A stretch of 64,000 nucleotides of DNA from Bin87 sp965204905 (GCA_965204905.1 OZ242042.1:1612001-1676000), one strand, 5' to 3'. Counted from the stretch's first letter, positions 50,400-58,980 are shown. The notes: generated by a model from the sequence alone, not told the origin. Numbers and translations are program-made.

Positions 50400-51451
50400 C
50401 AGTGGCCGCCGTTGGGTTTGGCGGGGTTGTAGATGGGCTTTCCCATTGGGCGGGTGCGCAGCGTGCCTTGGCGCAGGTCATGGACGCGCTGGGCCGCGAT
50501 GTTCACGTATTCGGGGACGTTGTCGCAGCCGTAGGCGATGCGGTCGTGCATCAGCGCGGCGATTACGGATGAACCCACTCCCATGTAGGGGTCGAACACG
50601 GCGTCGCCGGGGTTGGTCATGGATAGCACCAAGCGCTCGACCAACTCTACGGGGAACTGGCACGGGTGGACGGTCTTTTCGGGGTGATTGTGCTTGACGT
50701 TGGGGAACTCCCAAACGTCGCTGGGGTTCTTGCCTTTGGGGTTGCCGGAAAGCTTGCCGATGTTGGGGCCCTTGAAGTGGCGCTTGTTGGGGTATTTGGA
50801 CGGCACTCTGATGGGGTCGAGGTTCCAGACGTAATCGTCGGATTTGGTCCACCAGTTGATGGTTTCGTAGCGACCGGACAGCCGCTTGGAGCTGTGCAGT
50901 CCGTGGCCGAAGTGCCAGACGATGCGATTGCGCAACTGTAAGCCGAGGTTCTTGAAGACGGGATAAAAGAGGGTGTCGAGGGGGATGATCTCACCGTAGT
51001 CCACGTAGTTGCCAACCTGCCAGCAGATGGAGCCTTGGGGATGCAGCACGCGGACGCATTGCTCGATTACCCGCGTTTGCTCAGCCAGATATTCGTCAAT
51101 GGACGTTCTGGACTCGTATGACTTGCTCAGGTTGTAGGGCGGCGACGTTACGACAAGTTGGATGCTTGCCTCGGGGATGGTCTGGGTAAAGGCCAGGGCG
51201 TCGGCGCAGGCGATGACCAGGGCAGGATCATCAACACTGGTCAAGTCAGGGGTTGGGACAGTAACCAACCCGAGTTGAACACTCTCCACGGCGCTGCTGG
51301 CGGGTTCGGAGGCAGCAAGGCGTAGCGGGTCTTGGGTCTGGTAGGACATTGGATGAGGTGCGGGGTCACTGAGCAATAACGCAATGGCAACTGTGATACT
51401 AGCATTGTGTACGTCCGTCATCAACTTGCGGTCAGAATTGGTGTGCGGCAT
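50399..51451 (-). CDS. site-specific DNA methyltransferase (N4-cytosine or N6-adenine)
   Basis: A protein of up to 350 residues. The catalytic motif IV is TSPPYNL at residues 102 to 108 and the S-adenosylmethionine motif I is DPYMGVGSSV near residue 295, an order of motif IV before motif I as in beta-class enzymes. The TRD region lies between and contains KRHFKGPNIGKLSGNPKGKN. The true start is uncertain: ATG 51451 and ATG 51349 both lack a strong ribosome-binding site. It should protect the recognition site of the adjoining BglII-like endonuclease, now deleted, and so probably acts as an orphan methylase. Confidence 0.9.
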   Translation of the reverse strand: MPHTNSDRKLMTDVHNASITVAIALLLSDPAPHPMSYQTQDPLRLAASEPASSAVESVQLGLVTVPTPDLTSVDDPALVIACADALAFTQTIPEASIQLVVTSPPYNLSKSYESRTSIDEYLAEQTRVIEQCVRVLHPQGSICWQVGNYVDYGEIIPLDTLFYPVFKNLGLQLRNRIVWHFGHGLHSSKRLSGRYETINWWTKSDDYVWNLDPIRVPSKYPNKRHFKGPNIGKLSGNPKGKNPSDVWEFPNVKHNHPEKTVHPCQFPVELVERLVLSMTNPGDAVFDPYMGVGSSVIAALMHDRIAYGCDNVPEYVNIAAQRVHDLRQGTLRTRPMGKPIYNPAKPNGGH

Positions 51452-51500
51452 AATCGCGCAAGCTGCGATTGGGGCAGTACCATTTACATGAGGAATTCTG

Positions 51501-51689
51501 ATGACGCTTTACGATGCTGTTATCAAACGTCGCCAGGGTTGGAAACGGGAAGGCCGTGACGAAGGGCGTGCCGAGGGCCGCGCCGAAGAACGCCGCGAGA
51601 AAATTGCAGCCGTGGTGGCCGACCCGCGCCTGTCCGCAGAAGAGAAGAATCTGTTCATAGAAATTTTGAACTGGGACGGCCCAGCCTAG
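51501..51689 (+). CDS. small charged protein, possible tail of an Rpn-type nuclease
   Basis: A 62-residue highly charged protein, GREGRDEGRAEGRAEERREK-like in its middle, resembling the C-terminal tail of Rpn/transposase-like PD-(D/E)XK proteins. The ATG has GAGGA upstream. Its TAG stop falls at the left edge of the REPIN-like element, so the end of the gene may come from the insertion. It may be a remnant and its function is unknown. Confidence 0.4.
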   Translation: MTLYDAVIKRRQGWKREGRDEGRAEGRAEERREKIAAVVADPRLSAEEKNLFIEILNWDGPA

Positions 51690-51843
51690 GTAGTGTTGAC
51701 ATTTTGAAATACTATCCCGTCATTCCGGCCTTGAGCCGGAATCCAGTGCTCTAAACAAGTGAAACCAACCCGAAATTGGATCTGCTCGAACCTACTGGAT
51801 TCCCGCTTTCGCGGGAATGACGGGAAATGTCAACACAACCTAG
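51686..51843. mobile_element. REPIN/MITE-like element with 19-bp terminal inverted repeats
   Basis: The ends CTAGGTAGTGTTGACATTT (51686-51704) and AAATGTCAACACAACCTAG (51825-51843) are complementary at 18 of 19 positions. Inside are two REP units of the ATTCC...GGAAT family in opposite orientations (51720-51748 and 51794-51824). CTAG at both outer ends could be a target duplication. No transposase is encoded, so it must have been moved in trans if mobile. It lies between the small charged ORF and the ThDP enzyme gene. Confidence 0.65.
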
Positions 51844-51898
51844 CAGGTCCAACCGTTGCCGGTTTTCCGGTTGTTACGCCAGTTTTGAGGAGGACGTT

Positions 51899-53617
51899 AT
51901 GCCGCAGGCACATGAGTTGATCGTGCAGTTTTTGGAGGAGGCGGGGATTGACGCCGTGTTCGGGATACCGGGCGGCGGGACGGGGCAGATTTTCACGAAC
52001 CTGGTGGGCAAGGAGCCGGCGATCAACACGTACCTGGCGCGGCACGAGCAGACGGCGGCGATCATGGCCGACGCCTACGCCCGGGCGACGGGCAAGCCGG
52101 CGGTGATCATGGGGCAGGGGCTGTTCATGGGGTCCAACGCGTCGTTCGGGATCATGGAGGCGATGCTGTCGTCCAGCCCGATGGTGGTGCTGACGGACAC
52201 GTCGGACGGCGGCGTGGGCCAACATCCGGCGAACCAGTCGGGGGCGGGCGAGTACGGGAGCATCGACCTGCACAACATCTTCCGGTCGATGACGAAGTAC
52301 ACGACGCTAGCGACGTCGCCCAAGGAGGCGGCGCTGGGCGCGCAGTTGGCAATCAAGCACGCCACCAGCGGACGACCGGGTCCGACGTGCCTGCTGATGC
52401 GGTCGGCGTCAATCGGAGGCGAGGTTGACCTGGAGACGCCGCCGTTCATCCACGACACGGCGGGCTACCTGAACACGGCCAAGCCGCAGGCGGCGCCGGC
52501 GGACATCGAGCGGGCGGTGGAGATACTGTCGCAGTCGCGGCGTCCGGTGATCGTGGCGGGCAACGGGGTACACATGGCGCGGGCGCACGGGCTGTTGCAG
52601 CAACTGGCCGAGCAGTGGAACGCGCCCATCGCCACCAGCTACAAGGGGAAGTCGGCGATTGCCGAGACGCATCCGCTGTCGGTCGGGATGGTGGGCATCT
52701 ACGGGCAGGCGGCGGCGAACCAGGCGGTGGGCGACGCGGACACGGTGATCGTGGTGGGGGCCAAGCTGAGCCCGCAGGACACGGTGCGCGAGCGGCCGAC
52801 GGTGTTCAATCCCAAGGGGCAACGGATCATCCAGATTGACATCGACGACCGGAACGCGGGCTGGACGTTCCCGGTGGAGCTGGGTCTGATCGGCGACGCG
52901 GGGAACATCCTGGGTCAACTGGTGGAGGCATCGGCGGAGGCGTCGGCGGGCACGTCGGGTCAGCGGAGCGAGTGGGCCGGGGCGCTGTCGGGTCGGAAGG
53001 CGGAGGCCGGGTTCTACGAGGACGCGGGGCTGCATACCGACTCGTCGCCGGTACTGCCGCAGCGGGTGGTGCGGGTCCTGCAGGAGACGATGCCGGCGGA
53101 CACGGTGTACGCGCTGGACGCGGGGAACAACCGGACGTGGATGGCGCACCTGTTCCAGTCGCAGCAGGCGCACACGTTCTTCTGTCCGGGCGGGACGGCG
53201 GGCATGGGCTGGGGACTGCCGGCGTCGGTGGGGTTGCAGGTGGCGTATCCCGGGCGACCGGTGGTGTGCGTGACGGGGGACGGCGGGTACATGATGACGG
53301 TGAACGCGCTGTCCACGGCGATGCAGTACAACCTGCCGATCATTTGCGTGGTGTTCAACGACGGCGCGCTGGGGATGGTGCGACACCACCAGGCTCCGGG
53401 GCAGTACATCGCGTCGGAGTTCGCGGAGACGGACAACTCCGCCGTGGCGCGCGGGTTCGGGTGCTTCGGGGTGCAGGTGGCGGACTCGAGGGATTTGGCC
53501 GGGGCCTTGCAGGATGCGCGGGCGTCGGGTCTGCCAGCGGTGGTGGACGTGCTGATCGACCGGGGGCCGAGTCCGGACGACTGGCGGGCGGACTTGCGGA
53601 CGGCGGGGGAGACGTGA
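51899..53617 (+). CDS. thiamine diphosphate-dependent enzyme, second copy
   Basis: A 572-residue ThDP enzyme starting at ATG 51899 with AGGAGG six bases upstream. The activating Glu lies in LARHEQTAAIMADAYARATG, the central domain has RRPVIVAGNGVHMARAHGL and the C-terminal ThDP site reads VVCVTGDGGYMMTVNALSTA with the metal-binding motif ending FNDGALGMVRHHQ. Unlike the 46.1 kb copy, the GDG is intact. It belongs to the acetolactate synthase/benzoylformate decarboxylase-like group; the substrate is unknown. The codon usage is markedly GC-rich. It follows the REPIN-like element and is probably transcribed alone. Confidence 0.9.
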   Translation: MPQAHELIVQFLEEAGIDAVFGIPGGGTGQIFTNLVGKEPAINTYLARHEQTAAIMADAYARATGKPAVIMGQGLFMGSNASFGIMEAMLSSSPMVVLTDTSDGGVGQHPANQSGAGEYGSIDLHNIFRSMTKYTTLATSPKEAALGAQLAIKHATSGRPGPTCLLMRSASIGGEVDLETPPFIHDTAGYLNTAKPQAAPADIERAVEILSQSRRPVIVAGNGVHMARAHGLLQQLAEQWNAPIATSYKGKSAIAETHPLSVGMVGIYGQAAANQAVGDADTVIVVGAKLSPQDTVRERPTVFNPKGQRIIQIDIDDRNAGWTFPVELGLIGDAGNILGQLVEASAEASAGTSGQRSEWAGALSGRKAEAGFYEDAGLHTDSSPVLPQRVVRVLQETMPADTVYALDAGNNRTWMAHLFQSQQAHTFFCPGGTAGMGWGLPASVGLQVAYPGRPVVCVTGDGGYMMTVNALSTAMQYNLPIICVVFNDGALGMVRHHQAPGQYIASEFAETDNSAVARGFGCFGVQVADSRDLAGALQDARASGLPAVVDVLIDRGPSPDDWRADLRTAGET

Positions 53618-53664
53618 TGCGGTAAAATGTGGTCAAAGTCGTCAAGTGGCATAAGGAGGCAAGC

Positions 53665-53967
53665 ATGGCTTTGGCAAGAGAGATTACCGGCCAAGAACGG
53701 GATGATTTGATTGAAAGTCTCGGCGGGGAGGAAAGGATCCGCGAGGGACTCAGTTGGTACGGAGAACGGTGTGAAATATTTGATCGCCGGCGAGAAGAGT
53801 TGACCGAAAAATACCCGGACCGGTATGTCGCCCTGGCAGCGGATGATACTATCGTAGCGGCCAAAACGCTGGATGAGGTTTTTGAGGAACTGGACCGGCG
53901 AGGGCTGGAGCGGGAGCCTTGCGTTGTGGAGTTCCTTAGCGCTGAGCCGGAAATCTGGATTCTATGA
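53665..53967 (+). CDS. DUF5678-like small protein
   Basis: A 100-residue acidic protein starting at ATG 53665 behind AAGGAGG. The core EELTEKYPDRYVALAADDTIV, continuing to AAKTLDEVFEELDRRGLE, matches the small DUF5678 family. It overlaps the retropepsin-like gene by four bases (ATGA), so the two are translationally coupled. It has no signal peptide. Its role is unknown; the coupling suggests it is a partner or substrate of the protease. Confidence 0.7.
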   Translation: MALAREITGQERDDLIESLGGEERIREGLSWYGERCEIFDRRREELTEKYPDRYVALAADDTIVAAKTLDEVFEELDRRGLEREPCVVEFLSAEPEIWIL

Positions 53968-54392
53968 TCGCCGGCTGGTTCGATACCCGGGAGCGTCCGA
54001 CGGTTCGCGCCCGCTTGATCATTCCCCGACTGGGCGTTGATGGACGCATCGATTTTCTGGTTGACACGGGCGCGACTTTTACCAGTCTGAACCCTGACGA
54101 TGGGCAACGCATCGGTTGTCCATTTGACGAACTTCGGAACCCGAGGAATATGGCCGGGGTAGGTGGCAGCAACCAGTATTTTCGGGAACCAGCGGTAGTT
54201 GTGCTTTATGGGGAAAACATCGTGCGGCCTTTGGACGTTGAACTGTTAGTATCCAAACCACAGCCACCGTCAACATCCGACCCGCATCCAGTCGTGAATC
54301 GACTGCCGTCGCTGCTGGGGCGAGACGTGTTGAACCGGCTGCGGATGGATTATGATTTTCCCGCGCGAAGACTGGAGTTTTTTGCTGGGTGA
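53964..54392 (+). CDS. retropepsin-like aspartic protease family protein
   Basis: A 142-residue protein with the retropepsin active-site motif FLVDTGATFTSL near residues 33 to 44, the flap-type region AGVGGSNQYFREPAV and the late helix LLGRDVLNRLRMDYDF. One such domain normally dimerises to form the two-Asp active site. It is translationally coupled to the DUF5678-like gene, a pairing that looks like a conserved two-gene module. It is soluble and probably cytosolic. The substrate is unknown. Confidence 0.75.
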   Translation: MIAGWFDTRERPTVRARLIIPRLGVDGRIDFLVDTGATFTSLNPDDGQRIGCPFDELRNPRNMAGVGGSNQYFREPAVVVLYGENIVRPLDVELLVSKPQPPSTSDPHPVVNRLPSLLGRDVLNRLRMDYDFPARRLEFFAG

Positions 54393-54459
54393 ACGACATA
54401 TGGGTTACGGTACCCAGCGCGACCTGCGTGCAAGCCGGCGATGACCAAGGGGAACGATA

Positions 54460-54975
54460 ATGAGGTTCGAGCACATCCATTACGAATCTGCCACGGGGAA
54501 ATTTTCCAAAATTACCGAGACGTATAATTTCCACAAAGCGGCTGCGGTTTTGGCGGAATACGGATTCGATTGCGTGAGGGTGGTCAACGACTGGCGGGGA
54601 GCGGATTTTCTCGCCTATCATGCCGACAAAGGCGTCACCCTGCCGGTTCAACTGAAAACCTGCCTAGTGATCAACAAACGTTATTTCGATTATCCAGAGT
54701 TATACATCTGCTTTCCAATCGATAAAACAGGCAAGTGGTACCTCCTCAAACATCAACAACTGTACGACATCATAAAAAACGTCGCTTCCGGCTGGTTGAA
54801 CACGAAACGTTGGACACAGGGCGGCGGGTATTACAGGTACACCGCACCAAGTTGGTTTTTGGAGAAATCGGCCGACTACGAGTACCAATCATATTGGGAC
54901 GACCTAGGTTTTCGTGAATGCGTCGACCTAACTAGGGAAGGACACGAGAACGCACAACAAGCGAGATCGGGATAG
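54460..54975 (+). CDS. putative PD-(D/E)XK-type protein
   Basis: A 171-residue protein preceded by AAGGGGA. The segment RGADFLAYH followed by LPVQLKT, with Asp49, Gln64 and Lys66, has the spacing of a PD-(D/E)XK core in which the middle acid is Gln. The remaining sequence has many aromatic residues (GGGYYRYTAPSWFLEKS). The gene is visibly less GC-rich than its neighbours, which suggests horizontal transfer. No methyltransferase is adjacent. Family membership is suggestive only. Confidence 0.55.
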   Translation: MRFEHIHYESATGKFSKITETYNFHKAAAVLAEYGFDCVRVVNDWRGADFLAYHADKGVTLPVQLKTCLVINKRYFDYPELYICFPIDKTGKWYLLKHQQLYDIIKNVASGWLNTKRWTQGGGYYRYTAPSWFLEKSADYEYQSYWDDLGFRECVDLTREGHENAQQARSG

Positions 54976-54994
54976 ACTCGCCGGGAGAATCGTC

Positions 54995-57118
54995 ATGGAT
55001 TTTTGGAGTGATACACAGTTGGCTTCGATTGACCGGATGCTGAATCCGCGGTCGATTGCGGTGGTGGGAGCGACGCCGAGGATGCAGTACGGCGGGCGGT
55101 TCCTGGCGGCGGCGATGGGGTCGATGGAGCGCGGGGTCAACGTGTATCCGGTGAATCCGCGGTACGAGGAGGTGCAGGGGTTGCGGGCGTATCCGTCAGT
55201 GTCGGCGCTGCCGGAGGCTCCGGACGTGGTGGGGATCGTGGTGCCATACCACGCGGTGCTGGACACGCTGCGGGAGTCTCACGAAAAGGGGGCGAAGTCG
55301 GCGATTGTGATCTCCGCTGGGTTCGCCGAGCGCGGCGTGGATGACCGGCGGGATTTGCAGGGCGAGTTAGGGCGGTTCGCGCAGGAGTCCGGGATGCGGG
55401 TGAGCGGGCCGAACTGCCTGGGGCTGGCGAACCTGAAGGACGACATCTGGGCGAGCGCGTCGTCGCGGGGCGCTGCGGGGTTGAGCGGGCCGGTCGGGCT
55501 GGTGTGCCAGAGCGGGGCGTCGGCATTCGGGCCGTTTTTGAATCGGGCGGTGGACGAGGGTATCGGGTTCACGTACATCGTATCCACGGGGAACGAGGCG
55601 GACCTGGACTTCTGCGACTTTGCGCGGTATCTGCTGGATGACGACGACACCAAGGTGATCGCCGGGTTCGTGGAGGGGTTCAAGGACGGGCGGAAGTTCG
55701 TTGAGGTGGCGCGGCTGGCGGCGGAACGAGGCAAGCCCATCGTGCTGATCAAGATCGGGCGGTCGGAGCTGGGGACGCGAGCGGCCGGGTCACACACGGC
55801 GGCGCTGACGGGCGCGGATGACCGGTATGACGCGGTGTTCGAGCAGTACGGAGTGATACGGGTGCAGGACTACGACGACCTCTTGCAGGTGTCGAACCTG
55901 ATGGCACGGTGCCAGCGGCCGCCGAAACGCGGAGTGGCAGTGGTATCGCACTCCGGCGGGATCAGCAGCCTGACGGCGGATATGTTCGGGCAGGCGGGGC
56001 TGGATCTGCCGCCGCTGTCGGACCGGGCGCGGGACGGTATCAACGGGATTCTCAAGGGTTTCGGGTGGGCGGCCAACCCGTCGGACGTCACGGGATTCGC
56101 CAACAGCGACGATTTTCCGGCGATTATGTCATTCATGGCCGACGACGAGAACGTGGGCGCGCTGGTGGTGGCGTCGGCAGGCGCGGACCCGCAGGCAACG
56201 CAGGTGATCGCGCAGCGGGACAGCAGCGACAAGCCGGTGGCGTTCCTGTGGACCGGCACGCGGGGTGCGCAGTCGGGTCTGCCGTTGCTGCGGCAGGCGG
56301 GGATACCGGTGTTCTACGTGCCGGACAAGCTGGCGGCGGGTATTCGCTACCTGAACGACTACCACGACTGGCGGGAACAGCGGCTGGCGCGCGGGTTCGC
56401 GGACGCCGGCGAGTTGACTGCCGAGCAGAGTGCGGCGGCAGGGTCGCTATCCGGTAGCGGTGCGCTTACCGAATTTGACAGCAAGGCGCTGGTGGCGGCG
56501 TTCGGGGTGCAGACGACGCGGGATGAGGTTGCGGCCGACGCGGACGCAGCGGTGGCGGCGGCGGAACGGATCGGGTATCCGTTGGCGGTGAAGGTGAACT
56601 CGGCGGACATACTGCACAAGACCGAGGCGGGCGGCATACGGCTGGGTTTGGCGGACGGCGACGCGGTGCGGGCGGCGTTTGCTGAGGTTACTGCGAATGC
56701 CGGCGCATACGACACCGGCGCGCGGATTGACGGCGTGGTGGTGCAGGAGATGGTGACGGGCGGTGTGGAGACTATTGTGGGGGTGTCGTACGACGAGCAG
56801 TTGGGGCCGTTCCTGCTGTTCGGGACGGGCGGCGTGATGGTGGAGGTGTACAACGACGTGGCGCTGCGTGCGTGTCCGATTACGCGGGAGGACGCGCTGG
56901 AGATGATCGACGAGGTGAAGGGGGCGCGGCTGCTGCGGGGGTTCCGAGGCGCGCCGGCTGCGGACGTGGACGCGCTGGCGGATACGCTGGTGCGGGTGTC
57001 GCAGATGGCGGCGCGGCTGGAGGGATCGCTGGGCGAGCTGGACATCAACCCGCTGATGGTTTTGCCGGCCGGCCAGGGGGTGAAGGCGGCGGATGCGCTG
57101 GCGGTGGGGAATGGGTAG
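54995..57118 (+). CDS. ADP-forming acyl/acetyl-CoA synthetase, fused alpha and beta domains
   Basis: A 707-residue protein of the acetate--CoA ligase (ADP-forming) type. The N-terminal CoA-binding domain opens with MLNPRSIAVVGATPRMQYGG, the succinyl-CoA-ligase-like domain has SGPNCLGLANL, VGLVCQSGAS and the phosphohistidine block GSHTAALTGADD. The C-terminal ATP-grasp domain contains YPLAVKVNSADILHKTEAGG and LLFGTGGVMVEVYNDVALR. It couples acyl-CoA cleavage to ATP formation or the reverse. With the CaiB/BaiF transferase and the CitE-like genes it fits a CoA-thioester-based metabolism of organic acids. Substrate is not determined. Confidence 0.92.
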   Translation: MDFWSDTQLASIDRMLNPRSIAVVGATPRMQYGGRFLAAAMGSMERGVNVYPVNPRYEEVQGLRAYPSVSALPEAPDVVGIVVPYHAVLDTLRESHEKGAKSAIVISAGFAERGVDDRRDLQGELGRFAQESGMRVSGPNCLGLANLKDDIWASASSRGAAGLSGPVGLVCQSGASAFGPFLNRAVDEGIGFTYIVSTGNEADLDFCDFARYLLDDDDTKVIAGFVEGFKDGRKFVEVARLAAERGKPIVLIKIGRSELGTRAAGSHTAALTGADDRYDAVFEQYGVIRVQDYDDLLQVSNLMARCQRPPKRGVAVVSHSGGISSLTADMFGQAGLDLPPLSDRARDGINGILKGFGWAANPSDVTGFANSDDFPAIMSFMADDENVGALVVASAGADPQATQVIAQRDSSDKPVAFLWTGTRGAQSGLPLLRQAGIPVFYVPDKLAAGIRYLNDYHDWREQRLARGFADAGELTAEQSAAAGSLSGSGALTEFDSKALVAAFGVQTTRDEVAADADAAVAAAERIGYPLAVKVNSADILHKTEAGGIRLGLADGDAVRAAFAEVTANAGAYDTGARIDGVVVQEMVTGGVETIVGVSYDEQLGPFLLFGTGGVMVEVYNDVALRACPITREDALEMIDEVKGARLLRGFRGAPAADVDALADTLVRVSQMAARLEGSLGELDINPLMVLPAGQGVKAADALAVGNG

Positions 57119-57174
57119 GGTGCGCACGAAAGATACCCTTGCATAGGTATCCCACACGCAGGTATCGGCAGTTT

Positions 57175-57195
57175 GGGCAGGTTTGAAACCTGTCC
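57175..57195. repeat. palindromic repeat, GGGCGGGT family, diverged
   Basis: GGGCAGGTTTGAAACCTGTCC: the most diverged member of the family, between the synthetase and the permease genes. Confidence 0.7.
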
Positions 57196-57238
57196 TTACG
57201 ATTGGAATTAACCATACGTTCTTGCGGAGTATCAACGA

Positions 57239-57982
57239 ATGTTGATGGGGTGGGAACTGGCGCTTGGGTTGGCGGCGATGTTCTTCGGCGCGGTGGTGCT
57301 GGGGACGATCAGTTTCGGGTTGGGGACGGTGGCGATGCCGTTCCTGCTGCTGATCCTGATGCCACGGGATGCGGTGGTGATAGTTACCGCCATGATCATA
57401 CTGACCACGGGTTTGACGGTGGCGCAGACATGGCGTCATTTGCGGCTGAGTGAGACGTGGCTGTTCATAGTGGCCGGACTGCCGCCGGTTCCGATTGCGG
57501 TGTTGGCGTTGCACGAGTTCAACCCCACGGCGCTGCGGGTGATCATCGCCGTGGTGGTGCTGGCAGTGGGATTGATGAGTTTGTTCAGCGTCCGCTTGCC
57601 GGGAGCGCGCCGGCGGTGGATGGGGCTGGTAGTGGGGTCGGCGACTACGTTTATGGTAACCACGTTTGCCGTGGGCGCGCCTTTGGCTGTTCTCTATTCG
57701 ATTGAGCAGGACTGGTCGAGGGATACGATTCGAGCGACGTTGGCGCTTTATTTCCTGATGGCGGCCGTGTTGGGGATGATCCTGTTCACGGTAACGGGAT
57801 TGGTGAACAACGGGGTGGTCCAGAATATCGGATTGCTTGCCGTGTCGGTGTTGGCGGGATCAGGGGTAGCCGCCGTGATTGCCAGTAGGATCAGCCTGCG
57901 CGTATTTAGGTACGTGGTGGTGGCGGTTACGGCGGCCGGGAGCGTGTCGTTGTTGGCAAGGGAGGCGGTTTCTGTACTGTAG
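57239..57982 (+). CDS. TSUP-family (TauE/SafE) membrane permease
   Basis: A 247-residue membrane protein with about eight hydrophobic segments. The first repeat starts ALGLAAMFFGAVVLGTISFGLGTVAMP, the TauE/SafE signature with its Gly-rich turn, and the second begins near GLVVGSATTFMVTTFAVGAP. TSUP proteins move organosulfur or other organic anions. It may export an organic anion produced by the adjacent ADP-forming synthetase, but no direct evidence links them. Confidence 0.88.
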   Translation: MLMGWELALGLAAMFFGAVVLGTISFGLGTVAMPFLLLILMPRDAVVIVTAMIILTTGLTVAQTWRHLRLSETWLFIVAGLPPVPIAVLALHEFNPTALRVIIAVVVLAVGLMSLFSVRLPGARRRWMGLVVGSATTFMVTTFAVGAPLAVLYSIEQDWSRDTIRATLALYFLMAAVLGMILFTVTGLVNNGVVQNIGLLAVSVLAGSGVAAVIASRISLRVFRYVVVAVTAAGSVSLLAREAVSVL

Positions 57983-57996
57983 GCGTAGCGCTATAT

Positions 57997-58281
57997 TCAC
58001 TCGTCCGTCGTTCTGCGCGCCCGGGTGTCGCGACTACGGTTTGCCAGTTGTAATGCGATTGCGGCGGCTACAGTGGCTGTAGCGTAGGTGGCGAGGTTGG
58101 AATCGTGGCGGAGTTCGTGGGCGACTGATTTCAGGCAGGCGAACCAAGTGGATTCCGGTGCCGGTGTCCTGCATTGATAGGCTGAAACACCGTATGGAAT
58201 CAAGAGGAATAACCAAACCACCCAGCCGATGATTATCCAGATGGAAACCGCCCGAGCGGTCGCGTTCAGTAAGCTGCGCAC
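57997..58281 (-). CDS. small membrane protein
   Basis: A 94-residue protein with an N-terminal hydrophobic segment (AVSIWIIIGWVVWLFLLIPYG), a Cys-containing loop and a second short hydrophobic stretch near ATYATATVAAAIALQL. It is not recognised. It starts eight bases after the stop of the 60-residue membrane protein gene, forming a two-gene unit. Confidence 0.55.
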   Translation of the reverse strand: MRSLLNATARAVSIWIIIGWVVWLFLLIPYGVSAYQCRTPAPESTWFACLKSVAHELRHDSNLATYATATVAAAIALQLANRSRDTRARRTTDE

Positions 58282-58289
58282 TTAGGCCG

Positions 58290-58472
58290 TCACTCGTACC
58301 CTGAGGTTTTCCATCCGATCAGCACGGCGCATGGGATTCCGGTAATGAAGAACGCAGGTAGTATCACGTATTCGGCCCATCCCAAAGAAGGGATTACGGA
58401 AAGGAAGCCAAATAACGCAGCCGGCAGCAGGCCACACAGCAAACCACCGAATATTCCACTGAGCAACGGCAT
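58290..58472 (-). CDS. very small membrane protein
   Basis: A 60-residue, almost entirely hydrophobic protein with two membrane segments (IFGGLLCGLLPAALFGFLSV and YVILPAFFITGIPCAVLIGW). It is not recognised. It precedes the 94-residue membrane protein gene closely, which supports both being real. Confidence 0.5.
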   Translation of the reverse strand: MPLLSGIFGGLLCGLLPAALFGFLSVIPSLGWAEYVILPAFFITGIPCAVLIGWKTSGYE

Positions 58473-58538
58473 TGTTGCGCCCCGACTGATGAGGATTCGA
58501 CGAGTCTTTTCTCAGTATATCAGCCCACGCACGATGAA

Positions 58539-58955
58539 TCAGCGTTCCTGGAGGACTTCGCCGGAGAGTTGGTTGATGCGGTAGAGGCGGACCAGGACGG
58601 CGGCGCCGGTGCGGTCGGGGTCGCGGTCGAGTTCGCCCTGGACGGTGCGGGACATGACGTTATCGCGGATGGCGCCAGAGCGGTACATAGTGGCGGTTCC
58701 GTAGAAGCGGAGGTTCACGCGGTCGGTGGGATGGCGGTAGAAGAGTACGATTTTGGAGCCGTTTTCGATATTGGCGGCGGAATTTCGCCAGCCGCGCTCC
58801 CAGAAGGCCAGGGTCTCGCGGTCGAACACCAAGACGCTGCCGCGCATACTGATCTGCGGTTCGCCATCGGGGGAGACGGTGGCGATGAACATGGGGCAGC
58901 GGTCGGCCAGCGCGTTGTCGATGCGGCGGCGCATTTCGTCGTCGATATAGATCAT
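58539..58955 (-). CDS. PPOX-class (pyridoxamine-phosphate-oxidase-like) flavoprotein
   Basis: A 138-residue single-domain protein of the split-barrel flavin-binding fold. The start RCPMFIATVSPDGEPQISMRG and the middle GSKIVLFYRHPTDRVNLRFYG follow the usual FMN/F420-binding pattern. It may bind FMN, heme or F420. Length is typical of stand-alone PPOX proteins. It is followed in the same direction by repeat DNA and the CitE-like cluster. Confidence 0.82.
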   Translation of the reverse strand: MIYIDDEMRRRIDNALADRCPMFIATVSPDGEPQISMRGSVLVFDRETLAFWERGWRNSAANIENGSKIVLFYRHPTDRVNLRFYGTATMYRSGAIRDNVMSRTVQGELDRDPDRTGAAVLVRLYRINQLSGEVLQER

Positions 58956-58980
58956 GGGGCCTCCAGCGGCGGTTGTTCAC

